Origin: Xenococcaceae cyanobacterium MO_188.B32
GTDB taxonomy: Bacteria > Cyanobacteriota > Cyanobacteriia > Cyanobacteriales > Xenococcaceae
Reading direction: 5' to 3'
NCBI GenBank assembly: GCA_030065635.1
Contig: JASJDJ010000007.1
Span: forward strand, 22,369 to 86,368
DNA length: 64,000 bases
Made by a program: the position numbers and the translations under genes. Under the pieces are notes generated by a model that saw nothing but the letters and a program-made list of their open reading frames with translations, did no database searches and was not told the origin of the DNA. Of this stretch, positions 34,798-42,890 are shown piece after piece. Numbering within the stretch: the first letter of the stretch is position 1; each line of letters starts with the position of its first letter.

Positions 34798-36072
34798 ATG
34801 AGACTTTACATAGTGCGGGTATTTATATATTTTATTATTTTATGCTCACTAGTTACTGGTTGCCAAAGTAGCAGTGATAATAATCCCAACTTGACTAAGG
34901 TAACTCTTTGGCACGGTATAAATCCTCTAGAAAATAGAATTGTTTTTAATCAATTAGTCGCTCGATTCAATCAAACCCATGACAATATTCAAGTAGAAGC
35001 TTTATACATTGGACAACCAGATTCTCAATTGCCCAAAATATTAGCAGCTACAGTAAGCGAACAACCACCAGATATGTTGTGGTTCGTTCCGCAAATAACG
35101 GGAGAACTTACTCAATTAGGAGCTTTATTCCCCCTAGAAAATTGGTTAAATAAGTCCCCCATCAAAGCAGAAATAGACCCCGCCATGTTTGATTCTATGG
35201 AATTAGACGGACATATTTTTTCTGTTCCTTTAGCTACTAATAATGCTGCTATTTTTTATCGTCCTAGTTTATTTGCCGAAGCTGGAATTAAAAATTTACC
35301 GCAAAATTGGCAACAATTAAAACAAGTAGCCAAACAACTAACAACCGATCTTAATGGAGATGGAATTAACGACCGTTACGGTATCTTTTTATCTTTAGGA
35401 AAAGGAGAATGGACGGTATTTGCTTGGCTTCCTTTTATTTATAGTGCGGGAGGAAAGTTATTAGCAGAAAACCAACCCAATTTAGTTAATCCAGGTACTA
35501 TTGAAGCCTTACAATTAGGTGCGGATTTAGTTAAAGATGGTGTAGCCATGTTATCTGCACCAGAAAGGGGCTATGAATTAGATAGTTTCCTTTCTGGTAA
35601 AGCAGCCATGCAAGTAACAGGACCTTGGACTTTAGGACAACTACAACAAACCGATACTGATTACGGTGTTTTTCCTATTCCCGTATCTCAAGAAAAAGCT
35701 GCCGTAGTAGGAGGAGAAAATCTATTTGTTTTTAAAACAACTTCTCAAAGAGAACAAGCAGCCATAAAATTTTTAGAATATGTTTTAAGCGAAGAATTTC
35801 AAACGACTTGGGCATTAAAAACAGGTTATTTACCGATTAATTTAAAATCACAACAAAGTCCAGATTATCAAAAATTTGTCCGAGAAAATCCTGTAATTAA
35901 TGTTTTTTTAGAACAAATGCAATGGGCGCGTTCTCGTCCTATTATTCCTAAATATACTCGTCTTTCTGAAAATTTAGGACGAGCGATCGAAGCTTCTCTT
36001 TTAGGAGAAAAAACACCAGCAGAAGCCTTGGCTCAATCTCAAAAGCGTTTAGAATTAATTTTTAATAAATAG
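34798..36072 (+). CDS. ABC transporter substrate-binding lipoprotein (sugar type)
   Basis: 424 residues. A lipoprotein signal ends with L-V-T-G-C; Cys22 is the lipid site, so it is tethered in the periplasm. The mature part is a type 1 extracellular solute-binding fold: T-L-W-H-G-I-N-P-L-E near the start, N-G-D-G-I-N-D-R-Y-G (a Ca-loop-like stretch), and A-M-Q-V-T-G-P-W. Family members bind maltose, glucosylglycerol, trehalose and other sugars. The permease and ATPase genes are not adjacent, so the substrate cannot be set. It follows pcyA by 15 bases but the functions are unrelated. Confidence 0.85.
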   Translation: MRLYIVRVFIYFIILCSLVTGCQSSSDNNPNLTKVTLWHGINPLENRIVFNQLVARFNQTHDNIQVEALYIGQPDSQLPKILAATVSEQPPDMLWFVPQITGELTQLGALFPLENWLNKSPIKAEIDPAMFDSMELDGHIFSVPLATNNAAIFYRPSLFAEAGIKNLPQNWQQLKQVAKQLTTDLNGDGINDRYGIFLSLGKGEWTVFAWLPFIYSAGGKLLAENQPNLVNPGTIEALQLGADLVKDGVAMLSAPERGYELDSFLSGKAAMQVTGPWTLGQLQQTDTDYGVFPIPVSQEKAAVVGGENLFVFKTTSQREQAAIKFLEYVLSEEFQTTWALKTGYLPINLKSQQSPDYQKFVRENPVINVFLEQMQWARSRPIIPKYTRLSENLGRAIEASLLGEKTPAEALAQSQKRLELIFNK

Positions 36073-36101
36073 TCGCATCAACTAACTGAAAAAAACTAAT
36101 T

Positions 36102-36662
36102 ATGTCTGGACAACCTACTCTTCAGACTCAAAGACTAATGTTACGTCCTTTTAGCCTACAAGATGTGTCAATAGTAACTAAATTAGCTAGTGAAAAAGAA
36201 ATTGCTGCCACAACTCTTTTTATTCCCCATCCTTATACAGAAAAAGATGCTCGAGAATGGATTAGTACCCATGCCCATGCTTTTCAAGAAGATAAAGCAG
36301 CAATTTTCGCCATTGTAATTAATGACAATAAACAACTGTGTGGAGCAATTGGGTTGGGAATCGATCGAGAAAATGATAGAGCAGAAATGGGCTATTGGAT
36401 GGGAAAGCCCTATTGGAATAAAGGCTATTGTACCGAAGCAGCCAAAGCAATTTTACAATATGGTTTTGCCACGCTCAAACTCCATCGCATTTGTGCAGAT
36501 CATTTTAAAAGTAATCCAGCCTCAGGACGAGTAATGCAAAAAATTGGTATGATTTACGAGGGTTGTCGTCGCCATCATGTCAAAAAATGGGAAAAATTTG
36601 AAGATTTAGAACAATATGGAATTTTGAACCCCGATCGGCAGAAAGCATTGGAAGGAAATTGA
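36102..36662 (+). CDS. GNAT-family N-acetyltransferase (RimJ/RimL-like)
   Basis: 186 residues, single GNAT domain. L-Q-T-Q-R-L-M-L-R-P-F is the typical start. E-M-G-Y-W-M-G-K-P-Y-W-N-K-G-Y-C-T-E-A is the acetyl-CoA region, and N-P-A-S-G-R-V-M-Q-K-I-G-M the C-terminal motif. These enzymes acetylate protein N-termini or small amines; the substrate is not evident here. It starts 29 bases after the binding-protein gene. Confidence 0.85.
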   Translation: MSGQPTLQTQRLMLRPFSLQDVSIVTKLASEKEIAATTLFIPHPYTEKDAREWISTHAHAFQEDKAAIFAIVINDNKQLCGAIGLGIDRENDRAEMGYWMGKPYWNKGYCTEAAKAILQYGFATLKLHRICADHFKSNPASGRVMQKIGMIYEGCRRHHVKKWEKFEDLEQYGILNPDRQKALEGN

Positions 36663-36721
36663 AAATAAGCATATATTAATCGTAATGAACCTATAAATTC
36701 ATTTAATTGGGAGAAATAACT

Positions 36722-37099
36722 GTGAGTAAATGTGTCTTAATTGTTGATGATGAAGAAGATGTACGCTCGATCGCTAAACTAGGTTTAGAGATGGGTGCAA
36801 ATTGGCAAGTACTCACAGCAAGTTCTGGTAAAGAGGCACTAAATATTGCTCAAACTAACAAACCTGACATTATCTTACTAGACCTCATGATGCCAGATTG
36901 GGATGGTCGGATAACTTTAGAACAATTAAAAGCAGACCCCCAAACTCAACATATTCCCGTAATTTTGATGACAGCCAAAAATCAATCATCCGCAGAAGCC
37001 AGATTGGTGGGTTTAGAAGTAGCAGCCATCTTTACTAAACCCTTTCGTCCTTTACAATTATCAGAACAAATTACTGCTGTTTTAGAAAACTTAACCTAA
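36722..37099 (+). CDS. Single-domain response regulator (CheY-like)
   Basis: 125 residues from GTG at 36722-36724, which has GGGAG about 8 bases upstream. A TTG further upstream would add five residues but has no ribosome site. It is a stand-alone receiver: D-D-E-E-D near 8, phospho-Asp in L-L-D-L-M-M-P-D, T in M-T-A-K-N, and K in T-K-P-F. No output domain is present, so it is likely a phosphorelay intermediate or a motility/sensing regulator. No kinase is adjacent. Confidence 0.85.
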   Translation: MSKCVLIVDDEEDVRSIAKLGLEMGANWQVLTASSGKEALNIAQTNKPDIILLDLMMPDWDGRITLEQLKADPQTQHIPVILMTAKNQSSAEARLVGLEVAAIFTKPFRPLQLSEQITAVLENLT

Positions 37100-37201
37100 T
37101 TATAAGACTTTTGCAAGATGTCTAATATCATCAATATCTAAGTTTAAGGCTGATTTGAACACGCGAGCTTTGTGTCGTCCATCTGCATGATTGGGGTGGT
37201 A
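37100..37201 (-). pseudogene. C-terminal remnant of a DUF6883-like protein
   Basis: A minus-strand stretch reading Y-H-P-N-H-A-D-G-R-H-K-A-R-V-F-K-S-A-L-N-L and ending R-H-L-A-K-V-L before TAA. The G-x-H-K-A-R-V-F-x-S-A-L core matches the C-terminal part of small DUF6883 proteins. An in-frame TAA just upstream cuts off the rest. The last codons are AGACATCTTGCAAAAGTC, very like the ends of the MITE at 33874-33981, so an element end may overlap it. Confidence 0.5.
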
Positions 37202-37297
37202 TTACATAGCGATCGCGCCGATTTAGGGGTGAGTAAATTATTAAAAAATTGTAGGATTTACTAAGAAGTATCGAATTAGTAAAGATTAAACTAAAAT

Positions 37298-38812
37298 ATG
37301 CCTCGTATTTCTAAATTAAAATTTGACCGAGGTACTCTCATCTTACATCCCCCACCAAGAGGGAAAGTATGGCTAGAATATGCCACTTGGGACGATCGCG
37401 TTGAAAAGTTTCGGATTCCTGCTATCTATTATCGTCCTCTGGTAGAGGCAATGCGGAGGGAAGAGGTAAATTTTATCGATGAAGCCAAAGAATTTTATCC
37501 TCTAGAACTCAATTCTGGTTTTGAACTCGAACCCTATACCCATCAACGAGAAGCATTACAGGCTTGGAAACAGTCACAAAGACAAGGAGTAGTCGTATTA
37601 CCCACGGCTGCGGGCAAAACCTATTTAGCCCAAATGGCGATGCAAGCTACTCCCCGTACTACTTTGATTGTGGTACCCACTTTGGACTTAATGCATCAGT
37701 GGTATGCTCAAATTGAGGCTGCCTTTCCCGATCTCGAAGTAGGATTGTTAGGAGGAGGTTCGCGCGATCGCACTCCCATTTTAATTGCTACCTATAATAG
37801 TGCAGCTATACATGCAGAAAATATCGGGAATAAATACGCCTTTTTAATTTTCGATGAATGTCACCACTTACCTACAGACTTTTTTAAAGTAATAGCCGAA
37901 TATGCGATCGCCCCTTATCGTTTGGGGTTAACCGCTACTCCCGAACGTACCGATGGCAGTCACCGCTTCTTGGATTCGCTTATTGGTAAAATTGTTTATC
38001 GTAAAAGTGCTAAAGACCTTTCTGGCGGTGCTTTGGCAAGACATAAAATAGTATCGATTAAAGTAAAATTATCTCAACAAGAAAGAACCAAGTACGACCG
38101 CGCCATCAAAACTCGTAACGATTTTTTACGCCAATCTAATATTTCCCTCTCTAGTTTAGAAGGATGGCAATTGTTTGTCCAAGCCAGTGCGCGATCGCCC
38201 CAAGGCAGAAGGGCAATGTTAGCACACCGCGAAGCTAAAGAAATTGCTTTAGGTACAGATGCCAAACTAAGAATACTCATCGATCTAATTAGTAAACATT
38301 ACCCCGAACGCATTCTTATTTTCACTAACGATAATGCTACCGTCTATCGTATCTCTCAAGAATTTCTCATCCCGGCAATTACCTATCAAACCCCAGTCAA
38401 AGAACGCCACGATATCTTAACCAGGTTTAAAACAGGAGAATACAAAACTCTGGTTGCTTCTCATGTTCTCAATGAGGGTGTTGATGTCCCCGATGCTAGA
38501 ATTGCCATTATTTTATCTGGTACGGGTTCGACTAGGGAATATGTTCAGCGACTAGGTAGAGTTTTGCGTAAAGGTACAGAGAAAAACAAACAAGCCATTC
38601 TCTATGAAGTAATTACAGAAGATACCAGCGAAGAAAGAACTTCTCAACGGCGCAGGGGTGAAAGTGAAGAGAGAAAACCGACAAAAGGCAAACCAAAAGA
38701 AAAACCTAAATATAGACAGCTAGAAATTGTTCCTTCTCCCTATCAAAATAATCCTCGTAAGCAATTTAAAGCTGCCGAAGAGTCGAAAAAATGGAATACA
38801 GAAGAAGAATAG
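37298..38812 (+). CDS. XPB-like superfamily 2 DNA helicase
   Basis: 504 residues. Motif I is P-T-A-A-G-K-T near 105. The DEAH box is F-D-E-C-H-H, which is typical of XPB/RAD25-like enzymes. G-L-T-A-T-P-E-R-T-D-G is motif III, and Q-R-L-G-R-V-L-R-K-G is motif VI. The N-terminal ~85 residues are the DNA-damage-recognition-like domain; a charged K/E-rich tail follows 460. Bacterial and archaeal XPB homologues unwind DNA in repair and are usually encoded next to a Bax1/DUF790 nuclease. None is present here. It is monocistronic. Confidence 0.88.
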   Translation: MPRISKLKFDRGTLILHPPPRGKVWLEYATWDDRVEKFRIPAIYYRPLVEAMRREEVNFIDEAKEFYPLELNSGFELEPYTHQREALQAWKQSQRQGVVVLPTAAGKTYLAQMAMQATPRTTLIVVPTLDLMHQWYAQIEAAFPDLEVGLLGGGSRDRTPILIATYNSAAIHAENIGNKYAFLIFDECHHLPTDFFKVIAEYAIAPYRLGLTATPERTDGSHRFLDSLIGKIVYRKSAKDLSGGALARHKIVSIKVKLSQQERTKYDRAIKTRNDFLRQSNISLSSLEGWQLFVQASARSPQGRRAMLAHREAKEIALGTDAKLRILIDLISKHYPERILIFTNDNATVYRISQEFLIPAITYQTPVKERHDILTRFKTGEYKTLVASHVLNEGVDVPDARIAIILSGTGSTREYVQRLGRVLRKGTEKNKQAILYEVITEDTSEERTSQRRRGESEERKPTKGKPKEKPKYRQLEIVPSPYQNNPRKQFKAAEESKKWNTEEE

Positions 38813-39090
38813 ACTTTTTACAAGTGCAAAAATATTCTTTTGTTTGGCAAAAAACTCTAGTAATTTAGAATAATTATTCTCTAGTTTTCATAAAGAATAA
38901 ATAGATTTAAGTTTGAAGAAAAATTTTAGTTTAATTTTGCTCTAATTTGTCATAATATCCATCGCTTAATTTTCTCTTTAGTCAATTTTACTGATGCTGT
39001 AAATACTGATGTTACTAGGGGGGGAGATGTTAGAAATAATGAGGAATTTATTTTACTTAGAAAAAATTCCTCAACGTATTAGGTATTAAT

Positions 39091-39663
39091 ATGAAAAACG
39101 TGCAAACTTTAGGAAAAATAGGAATTGGCATTAGTGCGATTAGCATTAGTTTGGCTTTTACAGCTTCCTCAGCATCAGCAATAAGCACAACTTACGACCT
39201 CAACTTTACTTTAAATTCAGGCTCGGGAGCAGGTAGTGGAACAATTACATTTGATGATAGTCTTCTTGCTCCTAATACAAATATTTTTTTTAGTAACGAT
39301 TTCAGCAATCTTATCGATCTTGATGCTACGTTTTCAGGACTTGCAACAACTCCAAGTACAACTAGCTTTGCCAAAAACGATCTATCTAGTTGGATTTTCA
39401 GCACTAATTCTAATGGAGATATTACTGATTTAAATTTCTTTATGGGTAGTTTAGATAATTCTGATGGGCTAAGTATCCAGGGAGTCGAGCCTTTTACACT
39501 GGACATACTAGATGTTTCCGATTCACCAATAGCTTCGTTTACTATTAATCCAACACCAGGAGTAGCAGCAGTTCCTTTTGAGTTTTCGCCAACATTAGGA
39601 TTATTAGCTGTAGGAGGAATCTTCGGCATTTCCCAACTCCGTAAAAAATTAGTAGTTAAGTAA
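39091..39663 (+). CDS. PFE-CTERM sorted exported protein
   Basis: 190 residues. A signal peptide (G-I-G-I-S-A-I-S-I-S-L-A-F-T-A-S-S-A-S-A) is followed by a Ser/Asp-rich beta region. The C-terminus V-P-F-E-F-S-P-T-L-G-L-L-A-V-G-G-I-F-G then R-K-K is the PFE-CTERM anchor signal, analogous to PEP-CTERM, and is presumably cleaved by an exosortase-type enzyme. No function is known for the mature part. A bidirectional terminator lies just downstream. Confidence 0.85.
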   Translation: MKNVQTLGKIGIGISAISISLAFTASSASAISTTYDLNFTLNSGSGAGSGTITFDDSLLAPNTNIFFSNDFSNLIDLDATFSGLATTPSTTSFAKNDLSSWIFSTNSNGDITDLNFFMGSLDNSDGLSIQGVEPFTLDILDVSDSPIASFTINPTPGVAAVPFEFSPTLGLLAVGGIFGISQLRKKLVVK

Positions 39664-39704
39664 AACAATAGACAATCTTTCTGCATAAGTAATTGCAAAA
39701 AACG

Positions 39705-39739
39705 AAAAGCGATCGATCATAAAAAACGATCGCTTTTTT
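39705..39739. terminator. Bidirectional terminator built on a HIP1 sequence
   Basis: AAAAGCGATCG (39705-39715) pairs with CGATCGCTTTT (39727-39737), followed by TT and, on the other strand, preceded by a U-rich tract. It serves the convergent PFE-CTERM gene and the coiled-coil gene, whose stop is at its edge. A HIP1 octamer is split across the stem. Confidence 0.75.
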
Positions 39740-40092
39740 CATCCAGCACAAGATTTAAGTAGCCAACCAATAATCACCCCTAATCCCCCTATCCTCACTG
39801 CTTGCCAAAAGGGTTGCCAATTGAGTAAACGGCTTTCTAAATTGACCTCTAAGTTGTCTAATTCTTGTTGTATGTGTCGTAATTGAGTTTTAATTGGCTC
39901 TCTACTCTGATTATCTTGCTGCTGTTGTTTTAATCTTTCTTGCCGTTGTTGTAATTCAATCCGTCTTTGGTAATCTCGCTTGACCTGAGCATGACGTTCT
40001 TTAAGTTCCGATAGCGATCGATCTATATCTATCAATAGTTGTTCTAGTTCTTGGTTATCGTCTGGAGTAAAACCCGAATTTTGAGCAGACAT
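39739..40092 (-). CDS. Coiled-coil protein with C-terminal membrane helix
   Basis: 117 residues. Residues ~10-85 are charged coiled coil (E-L-E-Q-L-L-I-D-I-D-R-S-L-S-E-L-K-E-R, Q-Q-R-Q-E-R-L-K-Q-Q). A hydrophobic helix follows near the C-terminus (I-G-G-L-G-V-I-I-G-W-L-L). It is tail-anchored, so it probably sits on a membrane facing the cytoplasm. I do not recognise the family. Divergent from the DUF6439-like gene. Confidence 0.6.
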   Translation of the reverse strand: MSAQNSGFTPDDNQELEQLLIDIDRSLSELKERHAQVKRDYQRRIELQQRQERLKQQQQDNQSREPIKTQLRHIQQELDNLEVNLESRLLNWQPFWQAVRIGGLGVIIGWLLKSCAG

Positions 40093-40139
40093 ACTTAAGA
40101 TATAGTCAAAGAAAAAGAACTACTCGATATTAACTCATC

Positions 40140-40424
40140 ATGTCGGAAACTACTAAGTTAAATAACCAAGATTTGCTTCAAGAAGTTAGTACATTAGAAT
40201 TAGCACGAGCTTTAGCCGAACGTTTAGCTATCCCTCATTCTGATTGGCATCGTCTCAAAGCTAATCGACAAGCTCAAGCAGGACAACAACTTGCTTCTGC
40301 CTTAGTCTTTTTAATCAAAAAACAGCCTCAAGAAGCTTTAATGCGGATTAATCAAGCTGCTGGTTGGCTCGATCGTTCTATTTCTGCTCCTCCCTGCCCC
40401 AGTCATGGGAGTAAGAGAGAGTAG
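40140..40424 (+). CDS. DUF6439-like small protein
   Basis: 94 residues, all-helical. W-H-R-L-K-A-N-R-Q-A-Q-A-G-Q-Q-L-A-S-A-L-V-F-L, then A-A-G-W-L-D-R-S-I-S-A-P-P-C-P-S-H-G, is the conserved core of a cyanobacterial family (I believe DUF6439). A single Cys near the end is part of the motif. No function is known. It ends in a short tandem repeat tract. Confidence 0.7.
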   Translation: MSETTKLNNQDLLQEVSTLELARALAERLAIPHSDWHRLKANRQAQAGQQLASALVFLIKKQPQEALMRINQAAGWLDRSISAPPCPSHGSKRE

Positions 40425-40473
40425 CAAGTAGCAAGTAGTAAGTAGGGAGTTTCTGATTACTAGACTCCTAGTT

Positions 40474-40740
40474 TTACTCAACCACAATACACCATTGATG
40501 AAGTTGATAGGTTACACAGTTGTTTTTAATTAATGGGTCTTGTGCCACAATAGCTTTGGCTTCGTCTAAACAAGATGCTTCAAAAATGAGCATTCCGCCT
40601 CCTAGTTCTTGCCAATAACCCGAACGAGCTTTATGTCCTTGGGCAATTAATTGGCGAACATACTCTTTATGAGCGGGTACATATCGATCGAAAGTCTTTT
40701 TATCGACAATACCCTCTTCAATTTTGACAAAAATAGGCAT
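40474..40740 (-). CDS. YciI-family protein
   Basis: 88 residues, dimeric ferredoxin-like fold. R-Y-V-P-A-H-K-E-Y-V-R-Q-L, S-G-Y and F-E-A-S-C-L-D-E-A-K-A-I-V-A-Q-D-P are the usual YciI features, including a conserved His and Asp. Biochemical role is mostly unknown; some members are small redox or hydrolase-like proteins. Transcribed toward the DUF6439-like gene. Confidence 0.85.
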   Translation of the reverse strand: MPIFVKIEEGIVDKKTFDRYVPAHKEYVRQLIAQGHKARSGYWQELGGGMLIFEASCLDEAKAIVAQDPLIKNNCVTYQLHQWCIVVE

Positions 40741-40854
40741 ACTAATTATTAGTAGTTAGTAGTTAGTAGTTAGTTTTGCTCTCAGATTTAAATATCTAAC
40801 TAAGAACTAAAAACTAAAAACTAGAATTACTGATTCTGTTAAAGCGAAGAATAG

Positions 40855-42198
40855 TTACTTGCTTTCTAAAAAAGTTTTAACATCTCCGTCTGGACTCAGC
40901 AATAAACGAATAATCTGATTTCCTTTAGTAGCACTAGGAGAAATAAATGATTCTCCCATTAAAGGAATGTTAGTGCGATCGATAAATATTTTTGAAGCTT
41001 TACCAATAGGAGTAATTCGGACAATTGAGCCTTCAGAATTAATTACCAGACGATATTCGATAGTTTGTTTTAATTCTGCTGGTGGTTGCCATTTCTGCTG
41101 AAAATATCGTTCTACTTCTTTTAATTGAGGGGTAGTAACGGATTTCTCTGGTTCTGCTGACTGTAAAGATTGTGTTGGCGAACTATTATCATCTGCTTTA
41201 GCAACAGAATTATTAATAATATCTGCTTCTGTGGGGAGTAGTGATGGGGAAAGGGGAGGAACCTCTGGTATGGGTATATTTTCTGGTTTCGATCTAAGAG
41301 CCAGTTCAGACTGAGAAGGTCGATTAGAAGGCTGGTTGGGTTTGGGTTGTTTGGTAAGTTTTGGCTTAACGGTTGGTATTTGCTCGATTTTTGGTAGAGG
41401 ATATTTGGAAAAATCTGGTACATTAGCAGGAGGAGCTTTAGGCTTTTCTACTGGAGGTGGTGGTGGTAATTTTTCTTTTGAAGAAAGAGGGTCTTGTAGT
41501 TGGCTTTGAGTTGCTGGTTTTTTGGGAGATTTAGTTATTTGAGGCGGAATGACCTCATCTGGTTTATCTCGATCGATTTTAGGTTTGTCAGAGGCTGATT
41601 CGGATTCTCGTACAGAAGCGGATTGAAAATTTAGAGATGATTGGTTAAATAGGTTGAAACCTAATATAGCTAAACCTGCAATAACAACGATAGAAGCTAT
41701 GGCAGTAGACCATAAGGAACGCTTTTGAGGCTCGGCAGAATTGAGATATGGTATGGCAGCTATTTCTACTCGATAATCTTCTAAAGCCGTGACTAAATCG
41801 AATAGTTGAACTGTATTAAGTTGGATTTTGTCGCCAGAATCACTGTTTCCCAATGAGCCTAAAAACAATTCATGAGTGACTAATCCTTGGGGTTTTAAGT
41901 ATAGTTGACCAGGAGCAATATTAGTAGAGGAAGGAGATTGGGATAAAATTTGCTCTAGGGAAGGTTGTTGCAAAAAATTTTGTACATAACTAGTGATAAC
42001 TCGATACAGTTGCTCTAGTTGAGTTCGATCGCCTTCGATCGTTACTTGTTCTTCTTTTGTCAATCTAGGGTCATCAAAACTAAGTTGGAACTGGACATCT
42101 TCGATCGCTTTTTGCTTTGTCCAACGAGATAAAGCAGAACTAGTTGCTTCTATTTCTAAAGTGCAAGTAGGAGGAGTAAAACGACGGGTAACTAACAT
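40855..42198 (-). CDS. DUF4335 protein with one membrane span
   Basis: 447 residues. The N-terminal ~150 residues carry the DUF4335 core (T-R-R-F-T-P-P-T-C-T-L-E-I, then Q-L-S-F-D-D-P-R-L). A hydrophobic helix follows (I-A-S-I-V-V-I-A-G-L-A-I-L-G-F). Residues ~220-340 are Pro/Lys-rich and disordered, and the C-terminal ~90 residues form a compact domain (W-Q-P-P-A-E-L-K-Q-T-I-E-Y-R). This family is nearly always beside DUF3038, as here, 24 bases upstream. The pair is cyanobacteria-specific; its role is unknown to me, perhaps membrane-associated regulation. Confidence 0.8.
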   Translation of the reverse strand: MLVTRRFTPPTCTLEIEATSSALSRWTKQKAIEDVQFQLSFDDPRLTKEEQVTIEGDRTQLEQLYRVITSYVQNFLQQPSLEQILSQSPSSTNIAPGQLYLKPQGLVTHELFLGSLGNSDSGDKIQLNTVQLFDLVTALEDYRVEIAAIPYLNSAEPQKRSLWSTAIASIVVIAGLAILGFNLFNQSSLNFQSASVRESESASDKPKIDRDKPDEVIPPQITKSPKKPATQSQLQDPLSSKEKLPPPPPVEKPKAPPANVPDFSKYPLPKIEQIPTVKPKLTKQPKPNQPSNRPSQSELALRSKPENIPIPEVPPLSPSLLPTEADIINNSVAKADDNSSPTQSLQSAEPEKSVTTPQLKEVERYFQQKWQPPAELKQTIEYRLVINSEGSIVRITPIGKASKIFIDRTNIPLMGESFISPSATKGNQIIRLLLSPDGDVKTFLESK

Positions 42199-42222
42199 AA
42201 AATATCTTAAAAATTTACCTAA

Positions 42223-42810
42223 TTATTGAGAGCGATCGAGTATTGCCAGCCACAGCAAACGATGACCATTATTGCCACTATAAAATAGTAGATCGATTAA
42301 GAGTTTAAGAGCTAAGTGAGATAATTTTTCTGAAGTAATTTTTTCTTCTATTTCCATGCGCTCTTGATAGGTATTAATAAACTTATCCAGATAATCACCT
42401 AACAAAGCAGTCTGATAGGGTTCTTTTTGCTGTTCGCTAACTTGTTCTAAAAGACTAACTGCACGACGGAGTAATTCTTGATTTTGTTTGGCTAAATAAC
42501 AAATAATTAAAACTAGCGAGCGTGCTTCTTCTACGTCTAGCTTTTTTCTGCCTCCAGAACTTTTACGCAGAGGATTGGATTGACGTAATCTCCACAATGC
42601 CACTCTATCTGCTATGACTGACTCCAAATTCAGTTCTTTGGCTGCTGCTAGTATTGCTTCAGAACTTATATCTGTAATGGATTCTAAAGCCAATAGTATT
42701 ATGTCTAAATGAGCTTTAATATTATCCAACTGATTGACAGTAGGAAGCCTGAGCCGATGTAATTCTTCCCATCTAGTGACAGAGGGTGTTTTATTCGCAG
42801 GAGGGCGCAT
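42223..42810 (-). CDS. DUF3038 protein
   Basis: 195 residues, mostly helical. L-P-T-V-N-Q-L-D-N-I-K-A-H-L-D-I-I-L-L-A-L-E-S-I and V-A-L-W-R-L-R-Q-S-N-P-L-R are the family core. It is co-transcribed with the DUF4335 gene, whose start is 24 bases downstream. No enzymatic motif is visible. The partner's membrane span and this protein's soluble helical fold suggest a complex (inference). Confidence 0.8.
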   Translation of the reverse strand: MRPPANKTPSVTRWEELHRLRLPTVNQLDNIKAHLDIILLALESITDISSEAILAAAKELNLESVIADRVALWRLRQSNPLRKSSGGRKKLDVEEARSLVLIICYLAKQNQELLRRAVSLLEQVSEQQKEPYQTALLGDYLDKFINTYQERMEIEEKITSEKLSHLALKLLIDLLFYSGNNGHRLLWLAILDRSQ

Positions 42811-42890
42811 ACTTTAGACTAGCAAAATTCAATCTATTTTTTCTTTAAGAAATTATAATTTCCCATCAACAGTTCTTAGTTATTTACGTA

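Noticed and set aside
39192..39698. Minus-strand 168-codon frame opposite the PFE-CTERM gene
   Set aside because: Antisense to a gene with signal peptide and sorting signal.
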